Below the pieces are notes generated by a model. The model saw nothing but the letters and a program-made list of their open reading frames with translations, had not been told where the DNA came from and did not search any database. Of a stretch of DNA of 7,617 nt, positions 1 to 5,427 are shown piece after piece. The translations under genes were made by a program, and so were the position numbers. The first letter of the stretch is position 1, and every line of letters starts with the position of its first letter. The DNA is from Propionibacteriaceae bacterium (lineage in GTDB: Bacteria > Actinomycetota > Actinomycetes > Propionibacteriales > Propionibacteriaceae), in assembly GCA_003153855.1 (NCBI GenBank), contig PMBM01000074.1, forward strand, positions 41,452-49,068, given 5' to 3'.

Positions 1-240
1 TACGGCGTCGAGCGCTGGTGGGACGGCCACCAGTGGACGACCCAGATCGCCGGCGGCGAGAAGATGCACTGGCTCGAGCACCTGACGGGGCTCCCCGCGA
101 ACCTGCGTACGTCCTACACCGCCGACCAGATCGAGCTGCTGACGATGGAAGTCGAGCGCATCGCCTGGGCGATCGATCCCCTCGGGCCGCCGTCGGCCCG
201 CAAGCGTTCCTGGGTCAAGCGACTCTTCGCGCGCTCCTGA
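1..240 (+). CDS. C-terminal part of a DUF2510-like protein (5' end outside window)
   Basis: The frame is open from the first base and ends at TGA 238-240, leaving 79 residues. Near its start it reads ERWWDGHQWT, which resembles the end of the DUF2510 domain, a short Trp-rich module (WWDGxxWT) common in actinobacterial membrane and secreted proteins. The remainder is a mostly helical, soluble-looking stretch (LEHLTGLPANLR, then TADQIELLTMEVERIAWAI) and a basic tail (RKRSWVKRLFARS). No membrane segment is visible in this part. Codons are strongly GC-ending, which supports this frame over the shifted one. The function is unknown. The DUF2510 assignment rests on one short motif at the window edge, so it is tentative, although the coding call itself is firm. 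Confidence 0.75.
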   Translation, partial: YGVERWWDGHQWTTQIAGGEKMHWLEHLTGLPANLRTSYTADQIELLTMEVERIAWAIDPLGPPSARKRSWVKRLFARS

Positions 241-257
241 GCCCCGCTTGGTCACCA

Positions 258-278
258 TCGTCCGGGTAGCCTGGACGA
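258..278. terminator. Hairpin between convergent genes, probable bidirectional terminator
   Basis: The arms TCGTCCGGG (258-266) and CCTGGACGA (270-278) form nine pairs, one of them a G-T wobble, around a three-base loop TAG. It lies 17 nt after the stop of the plus-strand gene and about 40 nt beyond the stop of the minus-strand dehydrogenase, the expected place for a shared terminator. There is no U-tract on either side, which is common for actinobacterial terminators. The structure is read from the sequence; its function is inferred. Confidence 0.5.
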
Positions 279-319
279 CATGATCTGGATGCCGAGGATG
301 CCCCAGCCGGGCGACCTGC

Positions 320-1183
320 CTAGGCCAGATCTGTCCCCGTTGCCTGCGCCGCGAACTCCCACCACCGCGTCGCCAGAGCCGGATCCGACGCAGCAGCCGT
401 ACGTCCCACCAGCGTCGGATAGCCCCTCTGGCCGAACCAGCTGTCCGGACCCGTGTACGAACACCGCGGCAGGTCCTGGGTCGCCGCGAACAGCGTAGGC
501 AGCGCGCCCCGCCACGCCGGCTGGCCGACGAGCTTGTTCGCACCGGTGACGATCCTGTCCAGCCGCTCGCTGCCGGTGACGTTGCTGATTCCGGTGCCGG
601 CCCAGCCCGGATGACACAGCTGCACGTCGACGCGGCTGAAACGACGAGACAGTCCCAGGCCCCACACCATGTCCGCGAGCTTGGACTGTGCGTAGGCGGC
701 GCCCGTCGTCCACCTGCGGCGGAGGAAGTAGGGGTCGTCGAAGTCGAGCACGCCACTCCTGTGAGCGTCCGAACCCACGATGACCACGCGGTCGGCGACC
801 TTGTCCGCGATGAGGTTCGTGTACGCGAATGGGCCGAGCGCGTTTGTGCCGAGCAGGCACTCGAAACCGTCCTCGGTCTCCTCACGGCGGGTCGAGACGC
901 GCCCGGCGTTGTTCACAAGGACGTCGACGTTCGGGGTGGCCTCTGCCGCGCGCCGTACGGAAGCCAGCGACCCGAGGTCCAGCTCGACGACCGTGGCAGG
1001 CCCGACCAGCGATCGGGCGACGGCGTCACCCTTCGCCACGTTGCGTACCGCCAGGACCAGTGACGCGCCCGCTGCCGACGCCGCCTTGGCCGCTTCGAGC
1101 CCGATGCCGCTCGTCGCCCCGGTGATGAGCCAGGTACGTCCTGCTTGGCTGGGCATGTCCGATGCGGTCCAGCGAACCCTCAT
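320..1183 (-). CDS. Short-chain dehydrogenase/reductase (SDR), retinol-dehydrogenase-like
   Basis: A 287-residue NAD(P)-dependent oxidoreductase with a Rossmann fold. The cofactor motif TGATSGIG is at residues 21-28, and VRN at 46-48 ends the second strand; its Arg suggests NADP(H). NNAG is at 91-94. The catalytic set is N114, S138 (in IVGSDAH), Y164 and K168 (YAQSK), with HPGW following. This pattern resembles the retinol dehydrogenase / WW-domain-oxidoreductase-like SDRs, whose bacterial members act on diverse hydrophobic carbonyls or alcohols; the substrate cannot be read from sequence. The start at 1183 is supported by GAGGAG about six bases upstream on the minus strand; Met10 is an alternative. 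The ATG overlaps the TGA of the Nudix gene as ATGA, so the two are probably translationally coupled in one transcript. Catalytic residues are intact, so activity is likely. Confidence 0.93.
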   Translation of the reverse strand: MRVRWTASDMPSQAGRTWLITGATSGIGLEAAKAASAAGASLVLAVRNVAKGDAVARSLVGPATVVELDLGSLASVRRAAEATPNVDVLVNNAGRVSTRREETEDGFECLLGTNALGPFAYTNLIADKVADRVVIVGSDAHRSGVLDFDDPYFLRRRWTTGAAYAQSKLADMVWGLGLSRRFSRVDVQLCHPGWAGTGISNVTGSERLDRIVTGANKLVGQPAWRGALPTLFAATQDLPRCSYTGPDSWFGQRGYPTLVGRTAAASDPALATRWWEFAAQATGTDLA

Positions 1184-1596
1184 GTGGTCTCCTCGAAGTC
1201 GATGATGCGTGGAAGCAGGGTGACGAGCAGCGGGGCGAGCTCACCCGTGGGCCGGTCGAGCTCCATCCAGCGCAGCTCCGCGATCTCGGCCGCGGGCAGC
1301 AGAGTGTCGGCGGCGCGGTGGCACCACGCGTACACCCCGGCTCGTACCGTCGTGTCCGGCTCGTTCGCCGCGACGTCGTCGTGGATGCCCCAGTCGAGAA
1401 GGTCGTCCTCGGCAAGATCGAGGCCCACCTCCTCGGCCAGCTCACGGATGGCGGTGGCCCGCAGATCCTCGCCCGCTTCGGGTTTTCCGCCGGGGAGCAT
1501 GAACCGCTGCGTACCGGACTTGCGAACGGTCAGCACGCGCCGGTGCTTGTCGAGCACGACCACCGCTGCCACCACCACGACCGCGTCCGACGTCAC
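1180..1596 (-). CDS. Nudix hydrolase (MutT-like)
   Basis: A 138-residue single-domain Nudix protein. The full Nudix box GX5EX7REUXEEXGU is present at residues 37-59: G37, E43, R51, E52, E55, E56, G58 and L59, all matching. The box forms the loop-helix-loop that binds Mg2+ and hydrolyses a nucleoside diphosphate linked to another group. The fold begins with strands VVVVAAVVVLD and RVLTVRKSG, then FMLPGGK leading into the box. Size and simplicity fit nucleotide-pool cleaning or ADP-ribose-type enzymes, but substrate specificity is not readable. The start is GTG at 1596; there is no strong Shine-Dalgarno, but a TAGGGT element seven bases upstream suggests a leaderless mRNA. It is the first gene of a two-gene unit with the SDR (ATGA overlap at 1180-1183). 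Confidence 0.92.
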   Translation of the reverse strand: MTSDAVVVVAAVVVLDKHRRVLTVRKSGTQRFMLPGGKPEAGEDLRATAIRELAEEVGLDLAEDDLLDWGIHDDVAANEPDTTVRAGVYAWCHRAADTLLPAAEIAELRWMELDRPTGELAPLLVTLLPRIIDFEETT

Positions 1597-1603
1597 GTGA
1601 GCG

Positions 1604-1609
1604 ACCCTA
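1604..1609 (-). promoter_or_regulatory. Candidate -10 box of a leaderless Nudix-SDR transcript
   Basis: On the minus strand TAGGGT (a TANNNT match) is followed by exactly seven bases, CGCTCAC, and then the GTG start of the Nudix gene. That spacing puts the predicted +1 at the start codon, the arrangement of leaderless actinobacterial mRNAs. No recognisable -35 lies 17-18 bases further up. This is inference from spacing and a loose consensus. Confidence 0.35.
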
Positions 1610-1622
1610 TCGGTGTCAGGGA

Positions 1623-1638
1623 CGTGACCGGCGTCACA
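1623..1638. promoter_or_regulatory. CRP/GlxR-like palindrome in the divergent promoter region
   Basis: The sequence CGTGACCGGCGTCACA contains GTGA-N6-TCAC, the core of the CRP-family site TGTGA-N6-TCACA used by GlxR and mycobacterial CRP. The right half-site is complete and the left has C in place of the first T. It sits 27 nt upstream of the Nudix GTG, across the place where a -35 would lie, and 75 nt upstream of the AEC permease start. A cAMP-responsive regulator could therefore repress or activate either gene. The match is visible; the regulator is inferred. Confidence 0.4.
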
Positions 1639-1712
1639 TGATGGGGCAGGGCGTGCCAGGATGAACCCCGCCGCACGGCACCATCGACCCTAGTGAGAGC
1701 GAGGCACGTTCC

Positions 1713-2633
1713 ATGTGGACCATCCTCGCCAAGGCCCTGTCGCTGGTCCTGATCGTCGGCATCGGCTTCGGGATGAAGCGGCTTCGGTGGGTGAAGGCCG
1801 ACGACTTCTCGACGCTGTCCAAGATCGTCCTGCGCGTCACGCTGCCGTGCGCGCTGGCGACCTCGTTCAACCAGTTCGAGATCGTGCCTTCCCTGCTGGG
1901 GCTGACCCTGCTCGCCTTCCTCGCCAACATCGCCCAGCAGGCGGTCGGCTATGTGCAGCACCGCCGCGGCACACCCGTACAGCGCGCGTTCGGCATCCTG
2001 CACGGCGGCTCGTACAACATCGGCGCCTTCGCCCTCCCGTACCTGTCGGCGTTCATCGGACCGATCGCCATCGTGTACGCGTCCTTGTTCGATGTCGGCA
2101 GCTCGCTCGCGACCGCGGGTGTCGGCCGGAGCGCCGCCCACGCGGTCGCCCGTCCCGACGTGAAGCAGACGGCCGGGTCGGTCGCGAAGCTGCTGTTCAC
2201 GTCGCCGGTGTTCGACACGTACCTCGCGCTGGTCCTCATGCGCCTGGCGCACATCCAGCTGCCGAGCGTGGTCATCGGGTTCACGAGCCTCGTCGGCGCG
2301 GCGAACCCCTTCCTCGCGATGTTCATGATCGGTGTGGGGCTCGAGGTCGGGCTGCCGAGGCATCGCCTGTCCGCCGCGATCCGCGGGCTCATCACCCGCT
2401 ACCTGTTCTCGGTGACGCTCGCCACCCTCGTGTGGTTCTTCCTGCCGTTCGCTCGCGACGTGAAGGTCGTCGTCGTCCTGGTCCTCTTCGCGCCGATCGC
2501 CGCGATGGTCCCCGGATTCACCTCCGAGATCGACGGCCACGTCGGTACGGCCACGTTCATGAACTCCGTGACGATCCTCATCGCCATCGTCATGATGCCC
2601 ACGCTCTACCTGCTGCTCAGCGCATACGTGTAG
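1713..2633 (+). CDS. AEC-family (auxin efflux carrier / malonate-type) permease
   Basis: A 306-residue integral membrane protein made of about ten hydrophobic segments, the usual size and layout of the AEC (Mem_trans) transporter family. Hallmarks are the first helix (ILAKALSLVLIVGIGFG), LPCALATSFN around residues 45-54, and the family's mid-protein block GGSYNIGAFALPYLSAF near 98-114, whose Asn and Pro form the broken-helix substrate site. NPFLAMFMIGVGLEVG in the second half mirrors it, as expected for two inverted repeats. Bacterial members move carboxylates such as malate or malonate, or other organic anions; the substrate here is unknown. GAGG at 1701-1704, eight bases upstream, fixes the start. 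The gene is transcribed divergently from the Nudix-SDR pair and may share its CRP-like site. A hairpin at 2687-2707 follows it. The family call is firm and the substrate is open. Confidence 0.9.
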   Translation: MWTILAKALSLVLIVGIGFGMKRLRWVKADDFSTLSKIVLRVTLPCALATSFNQFEIVPSLLGLTLLAFLANIAQQAVGYVQHRRGTPVQRAFGILHGGSYNIGAFALPYLSAFIGPIAIVYASLFDVGSSLATAGVGRSAAHAVARPDVKQTAGSVAKLLFTSPVFDTYLALVLMRLAHIQLPSVVIGFTSLVGAANPFLAMFMIGVGLEVGLPRHRLSAAIRGLITRYLFSVTLATLVWFFLPFARDVKVVVVLVLFAPIAAMVPGFTSEIDGHVGTATFMNSVTILIAIVMMPTLYLLLSAYV

Positions 2634-2686
2634 TTCACTTCAACTACTGCTTTCTCTGACAAGGCGTGATAGGACGGGAGAACCCA

Positions 2687-2707
2687 AAAGTCCTCCCCCC
2701 GGACTTT
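2687..2707 (+). terminator. Hairpin downstream of the AEC permease
   Basis: AAAGTCC (2687-2693) and GGACTTT (2701-2707) are perfect seven-base arms around a seven-base loop TCCCCCC. It begins 53 nt after the permease stop. The right arm ends in TTT before a C-run, so as a plus-strand terminator it has only a minimal U-tract. It could instead be a regulatory stem in the leader of the broken gene at 2760, since part of it recurs at 2730-2739. Confidence 0.4.
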
Positions 2708-2739
2708 CCCCCAAGCAGCGCCGGGTGGCGACTTTCCCC
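2702..2739 (+). repeat. Direct repeat GACTTTCCCC (two copies, 28 nt apart)
   Basis: GACTTTCCCC occurs at 2702-2711 and again at 2730-2739. The first copy is largely the right arm of the hairpin at 2687-2707, so the left arm AAAGTCC could also pair partly (AAAGTC with GACTTT) with the second copy. The arrangement could allow alternative folds of a leader RNA, or simply record a small local duplication. Confidence 0.45.
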
Positions 2740-2756
2740 AGAACGAAGGAGTTCTG
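2739..2756 (+). promoter_or_regulatory. Ribosome binding site displayed in a hairpin loop
   Basis: CAGAAC (2739-2744) and GTTCTG (2751-2756) are perfect six-base arms whose loop is GAAGGA. The Shine-Dalgarno AAGGAG (2746-2751) therefore lies in the loop plus the first base of the 3' arm, with eight bases to the ATG at 2760. A strong, well-spaced Shine-Dalgarno here shows that a real gene once began, or begins, at 2760. Control by the hairpin is inference. Confidence 0.45.
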
Positions 2757-2759
2757 AAC

Positions 2760-2917
2760 ATGTCCCATCTCACCCGTCGCGGACTGCTCATCGGTGGCGC
2801 AACGGGATCCACCTGGGCCACTGTTCGTGGATCTACGTGGCGTGCAACGACCCGCAGCACGACGGCCAGTACATCTGGCAGCGGAAGGCGTCGAAGAAGT
2901 TCGCGGGCCACCGCTAG
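2760..2917 (+). pseudogene. Broken small secreted-protein gene (Tat-like leader, then out-of-frame C-terminus)
   Basis: After a strong Shine-Dalgarno, the ATG frame begins MSHLTRRGLLIGGATG, which resembles a twin-arginine leader (RR followed by GLLIGG). From about 2800 this frame degenerates into Arg/Ser/Thr-rich translation. A different frame (codons starting at 2795) becomes almost fully GC-ending and reads WRNGIHLGHCSWIYVACNDP, continuing to an ordinary basic C-terminus KKFAGHR and TAG at 2915-2917. A hairpin follows 15 nt later, as expected for a true gene end. The simplest reading is one gene that has lost its middle and its frame: with only about 40 residues after the leader, a single-base indel alone would leave an unusually short protein. 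I do not recognise the C-terminal family. Read in the ATG frame it would be an 83-residue protein ending at 3011, which looks spurious. Confidence 0.4.
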
Positions 2918-2932
2918 GACGAACACAGCCAC

Positions 2933-2956
2933 GGGGCGCCGAGCGATCGGCGCTCC
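2933..2956 (+). terminator. Strong hairpin with GCGA tetraloop, terminator-like
   Basis: GGGGCGCCGA (2933-2942) pairs with TCGGCGCTCC (2947-2956) over ten bases, with one G-T wobble, around GCGA, a GNRA-type tetraloop. It starts 15 nt after the TAG of the broken gene. A second hairpin, CCCTGC (2955-2960) with GCAGGG (2968-2973), overlaps its 3' arm by two bases, so the two partly exclude each other. No U-tract follows. Confidence 0.55.
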
Positions 2957-2986
2957 CTGCGCGCTCGGCAGGGCGAGGCAACTCTT

Positions 2987-3002
2987 GTTGGATCAATCCA
3001 AC
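2987..3002. promoter_or_regulatory. Operator-like palindrome GTTGGAT-CA-ATCCAAC
   Basis: A perfect inverted repeat of seven-base half-sites with a two-base spacer, in locally AT-richer DNA, 144 nt upstream of the small membrane protein start. The half-site GTTGGA recurs at 3027-3032. The size and symmetry fit a dimeric helix-turn-helix regulator such as a GntR- or TetR-family protein. No regulator gene is in the window, so the partner is unknown. Confidence 0.4.
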
Positions 3003-3145
3003 TATTCGTGACTCACCCAGGGAATGGTTGGAGGTGCATTACTCCCCACTCCGAGGTCGCGGTGAACAGGGCAAAGTCGATGCTCCGTGAGGCTCGAGCC
3101 CTGCTTTCAGAGGCAGAGGTTCTCTAGCGACATCGGAGTACCGTC

Positions 3146-3337
3146 GTGAGCATGGCTTCACTGGTCATGGGGAAGAAGTCCGTCGTCATGCTCGTCGTCT
3201 ATGCGCTCGTCATGGTCGCCGTCGTCGTCGGCGTCGACGTCACCATCTTCCGGAACTTCATGCTGGCGCGGTTCCTGGCGAACGTCGGCATCGTCCTGCT
3301 CTTCGGAGCGTTCTACCTCAGGTTCCTACGACCCTGA
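3146..3337 (+). CDS. Small two-helix membrane protein of unknown function
   Basis: A 63-residue protein with two clear hydrophobic segments: about residues 12-33 (SVVMLVVYALVMVAVVVGVD) and 42-58 (RFLANVGIVLLFGAFYL). The N-terminus has GKK before the first helix, the loop between helices is IFRNFMLAR, and the C-terminus ends RFLRP; the positive-inside rule favours both ends in the cytoplasm. The GTG start at 3146 is chosen because GGAG at 3135-3138 lies seven bases upstream; the ATG at 3152 would be 13 away. Codons are nearly all GC-ending, which supports real coding. I do not recognise a family. It precedes, by 24 nt, a second strong Shine-Dalgarno and ATG at 3362 whose ORF looks truncated, so it may be what is left of a longer operon. 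Confidence 0.7.
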   Translation: MSMASLVMGKKSVVMLVVYALVMVAVVVGVDVTIFRNFMLARFLANVGIVLLFGAFYLRFLRP

Positions 3338-3361
3338 CGTGCTCTCCCGACCAGGAGGACC

Positions 3362-3535
3362 ATGCAGATCCCGACCATGGTGCAGGGGCGCTCCGCGGCC
3401 GTGGTGGCCAGCTCGCGACAGTGCCTCGACGTCGACGATCACCGGATGAGGAGGTCGCTCGCCTCCAGGAACCGGTCGCCGAACGCGTCGTCCTGGGCCT
3501 GCTTCGGAGGATCCTTGAGCTGGCGCTCCGTGTAG
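3362..3535 (+). other. Short ORF with perfect Shine-Dalgarno, probably a truncated gene start
   Basis: AGGAGG at 3353-3358 is followed three bases later by ATG at 3362, giving a 57-residue frame beginning MQIPTMVQGRSAAVVASS and ending at TAG 3533-3535. From 3439 onward it is antisense to the end of the second SDR and reads as Arg/Ser-rich translation typical of a shadow frame. Only the first 25 or so codons could be genuine. The likely reading is the 5' stub of a gene cut off by rearrangement, in line with the small membrane protein gene 24 nt upstream. A real small protein is possible but less likely. Confidence 0.22.
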
Positions 3536-4260
3536 TAGCCGCCGGGCTTCCAGTCGACCCCCGGCTTCGTGGTCGCCAGCCACACCAGCGTGTCGGCGCC
3601 CTGCTCCGGGGTGCGCATCAGCCGCTTCCCCAGCCAGGAGCCGTAGAACAGCCTCACGAAGAGGCCGGCCCGCGCCCCGAAGGACGTGGCCACGACACCG
3701 GGGTGGAAGGAGGCGGTGGTGATGCCGTCTCCCGCGTACCGGCGCAGCAGGGCCTTCGCCGTGACGATGTTGGCGAGCTTCGCGGCCCCGTAGGCGCCGA
3801 ACGAGGTCCAGCCCTTCTCCTTGCCCAGGTCGGACATGTCGATCGTCCCCTGGAACGCCGCCATGCTCGAGGTGAAGATGATCGTGCCCTCGCCGGCCTT
3901 CAGCGCCGGCAGCAGCTCCGTCGTCAGCAGCAGGGGAGCGAGGTGGTTGACCTGGAACGTCTCCTCGTACCCGTCGACCGTGACCCGACGCGGCGCGAAG
4001 ACCCCGCCGGCGTTGTTCGCGAGCACGTCGATGACAGGGTGGTTCACGGCCAGCGTGGCGGCCAGCGCCCGTACATCCCCGAGCCGGGCGAAGTCGCAGG
4101 CGTGGTACTCGACGCCCAACCGCTCCCCGATCTCCGCGATCTTCGCCGGGTTTCGCCCGACCAGAACCAGGGTGGTGTCCGTGCGCTGGTGCAGCGCTTC
4201 AGCGGCCGCGCGGCCGATGCCGTCGCTGGCCCCCGTGATGACGATGGTGCGGGTGCTCAT
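3439..4260 (-). CDS. Short-chain dehydrogenase/reductase (SDR), second copy
   Basis: A 273-residue SDR with every classical element: TGASDGIG at residues 9-16, VGRN at 34-37 (Arg suggests NADP(H)), CDF with Asp56, NNAG at 82-85, N105 in FQVNHLAPLLLT, S132 in IIFTSSMAA, and YGAAK with Y157 and K161, then HPGVVAT. The NHLAPLLLT block and a C-terminal PGGYYTERQ stretch place it with retinol dehydrogenase / protochlorophyllide-reductase-like SDRs. The substrate is unknown. The start at 4260 is supported by AAAGGA about six bases upstream on the minus strand. It is distinct from the SDR at 320-1183, with clearly different sequence outside the motifs, and is divergent from serC with an 80-nt gap. 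It appears monocistronic. Confidence 0.93.
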   Translation of the reverse strand: MSTRTIVITGASDGIGRAAAEALHQRTDTTLVLVGRNPAKIAEIGERLGVEYHACDFARLGDVRALAATLAVNHPVIDVLANNAGGVFAPRRVTVDGYEETFQVNHLAPLLLTTELLPALKAGEGTIIFTSSMAAFQGTIDMSDLGKEKGWTSFGAYGAAKLANIVTAKALLRRYAGDGITTASFHPGVVATSFGARAGLFVRLFYGSWLGKRLMRTPEQGADTLVWLATTKPGVDWKPGGYYTERQLKDPPKQAQDDAFGDRFLEASDLLIR

Positions 4261-4281
4261 GCATGTCCTTTCAACGCTGCC

Positions 4282-4287
4282 ACTGTA
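4282..4287 (-). promoter_or_regulatory. Candidate -10 box for the second SDR
   Basis: On the minus strand TACAGT (a TANNNT match) lies 21 nt upstream of the SDR start, predicting a leader of about 15 nt that contains its Shine-Dalgarno AAAGGA. No good -35 is visible. This rests on consensus and spacing only. Confidence 0.28.
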
Positions 4288-4327
4288 CGGGGCGGTATCC
4301 GGTGGCGGAGGGGGGTGCCTGGAATGA

Positions 4328-4333
4328 GAGAAT
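4328..4333 (+). promoter_or_regulatory. Candidate -10 box of a leaderless serC transcript
   Basis: GAGAAT (four of six to TATAAT) is followed by seven bases, GTGCGCC, and then GTG at 4341. This spacing would place transcription start at the GTG. It agrees with the protein-based start of serC, which otherwise lacks a well-spaced strong Shine-Dalgarno. The box is weak and no -35 is evident. Confidence 0.25.
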
Positions 4334-4340
4334 GTGCGCC

Positions 4341-5423
4341 GTGCGCGTCTACAACTTCTCTGCAGGTCCCGCTGTCATGCCTCTCGAGGTTCTCGAAGAG
4401 GCCGCCGCTGAGCTCGCCGACTGGCAGGGCTCCGGCATGAGCGTCATGGAGGTCTCCCACCGCGGCAAGGCGTTCGTCGCCTGCGCGGCCGACACCGAGG
4501 CGCGGTTCCGCTCGGTGATGGGCGTCCCGGACGACTACGCCGTGCTGTTCCTCCAGGGAGGCGCGACCGGCCAGTTCGCGGCCGTTCCGATGAACCTCAC
4601 CGCGGCCGGCGACTCGATCGACCTCATCAACACGGGGCAGTGGTCGGCGAAGGCGCTCAGCGAGGCGAAGAAGTACGGCCTCGACGTACGCGTCGTGGCC
4701 GACGAGGTCGCATCCAAGTACACGTCCACACCGGCCGCCGGCTCGTACACGCTGAACGCCGACGCGAAGTACGTCCACTACACGCCCAACGAGACGATCG
4801 GAGGCGTGGCGTTCGGCTACGTGCCAGAGACGGGTGACGTGCCGCTGGTCGCCGACATGAGCTCGATGATCCTGTCGCAGCCGATCGACGTGACGAAGTT
4901 CGGCGTGATCTACGCCGGTACGCAGAAGAACCTCGGGCCCGCCGGCATGTGCGTGGTCGTCGTGCGTCGCGACCTGATGGGCCATGCCCGTACGGACACG
5001 CCCACGATCCTCGAGTACTCCGGCATGGCCGCGAACGACTCGATGCTCAACACCCCGCCCACGTTCGGGATCTACCTCCTCGGCAAGATCCTCGCCTGGA
5101 TCGAGGTCAAGGGAGGCGTCGACGGCATCGCTGCGATCAACCGCGCGAAGGCCGCGGCGCTGTACGACTTCATCGACGGCCACCCGTTCTACTCGAACCC
5201 GGTCGCGCTCGACAGCCGGTCGATCATGAACGTGACGTTCCTGCTGGCCGACCCGGAGCTCGACAAGCAGTTCGTCTCCGAGGCCACCGCCGCAGGTCTC
5301 ACCAACCTGGCTGGTCACCGGTCGGTCGGAGGCATGCGCGCCAGCATCTACAACGCCATGCCGCGCGAGGGCGTGGACGCGCTGATCGCGTTCATGGCCG
5401 ACTTCGCCGCCAAGAACGGCTGA
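4341..5423 (+). CDS. serC: Phosphoserine aminotransferase
   Basis: A PLP enzyme (class V fold) that converts 3-phosphohydroxypyruvate and glutamate to phosphoserine and 2-oxoglutarate, step two of serine synthesis; it can also serve pyridoxal phosphate synthesis. From the GTG at 4341 it is 360 residues, against 362 in E. coli. It starts MRVYNFSAGPAVMP, as in that family. Visible active-site residues are H40-R41 (SHRGK), W101 (GQWSAK), T152 (NETIGG), D172 (ADMSS), the PLP lysine K196 in GTQKNLGPAG, and R333 in GGMRASIYNAMP, each within two positions of its E. coli counterpart. An in-frame ATG at 4332 is the alternative start. It resembles the E. coli-type SerC more than the separate mycobacterial type. 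serA begins four bases after its stop, so the two form an operon. Confidence 0.96.
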   Translation: MRVYNFSAGPAVMPLEVLEEAAAELADWQGSGMSVMEVSHRGKAFVACAADTEARFRSVMGVPDDYAVLFLQGGATGQFAAVPMNLTAAGDSIDLINTGQWSAKALSEAKKYGLDVRVVADEVASKYTSTPAAGSYTLNADAKYVHYTPNETIGGVAFGYVPETGDVPLVADMSSMILSQPIDVTKFGVIYAGTQKNLGPAGMCVVVVRRDLMGHARTDTPTILEYSGMAANDSMLNTPPTFGIYLLGKILAWIEVKGGVDGIAAINRAKAAALYDFIDGHPFYSNPVALDSRSIMNVTFLLADPELDKQFVSEATAAGLTNLAGHRSVGGMRASIYNAMPREGVDALIAFMADFAAKNG

Positions 5424-5427
5424 GCGC

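Larger units (their letters stand above)
2634..3145. other. 512-nt region without an intact gene
   Basis: This stretch between the permease and the small membrane protein contains a hairpin (2687-2707), a ten-base direct repeat (2702-2711 and 2730-2739), a Shine-Dalgarno in a hairpin loop (2739-2756), a broken Tat-leader ORF (2760-2917), a terminator-like hairpin (2933-2956) and an operator-like palindrome (2987-3002). The frames in 3003-3145 show no convincing coding; GGCTCGAGCC at 3091-3100 is a ten-base palindrome with no assigned role. I see no tRNA, transposase remnant or terminal inverted repeats. Confidence 0.6.

Noticed and set aside
1593..2540. 315-residue minus-strand frame opposite the AEC permease
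   Set aside because: The translation is a highly charged Asp/Glu/Arg/His/Gln mixture typical of the complement of a hydrophobic membrane-protein gene, with no domain pattern.
2794..2806. Possible programmed frameshift joining the Tat leader to the C-terminal frame
   Set aside because: No slippery heptamer is visible in the overlap, and the combined product would be only about 52 residues. A mutation or deletion is the simpler explanation.
3062..3127. 21-residue ORF (GTG start, reads VNRAKSMLREARALLSEAEV) upstream of the small membrane protein
   Set aside because: It could form a short amphipathic helix and has GAGG five bases upstream, but 22 codons is too short to distinguish from chance, and there is no conservation evidence.
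3426..3435. TCGACGTCGA palindrome just after the second SDR
   Set aside because: A ten-base palindrome of common GC-rich words; no room for a loop as a terminator and no promoter nearby.
320..4260. The two SDR genes as a recent tandem duplication
   Set aside because: They share only the general SDR motifs; sequence outside the motifs and lengths differ, so they are distant members of the superfamily.
3421..4440. 339-residue plus-strand frame opposite the second SDR
   Set aside because: Antisense to an SDR with all catalytic residues intact; the translation is Arg-rich and motif-free.
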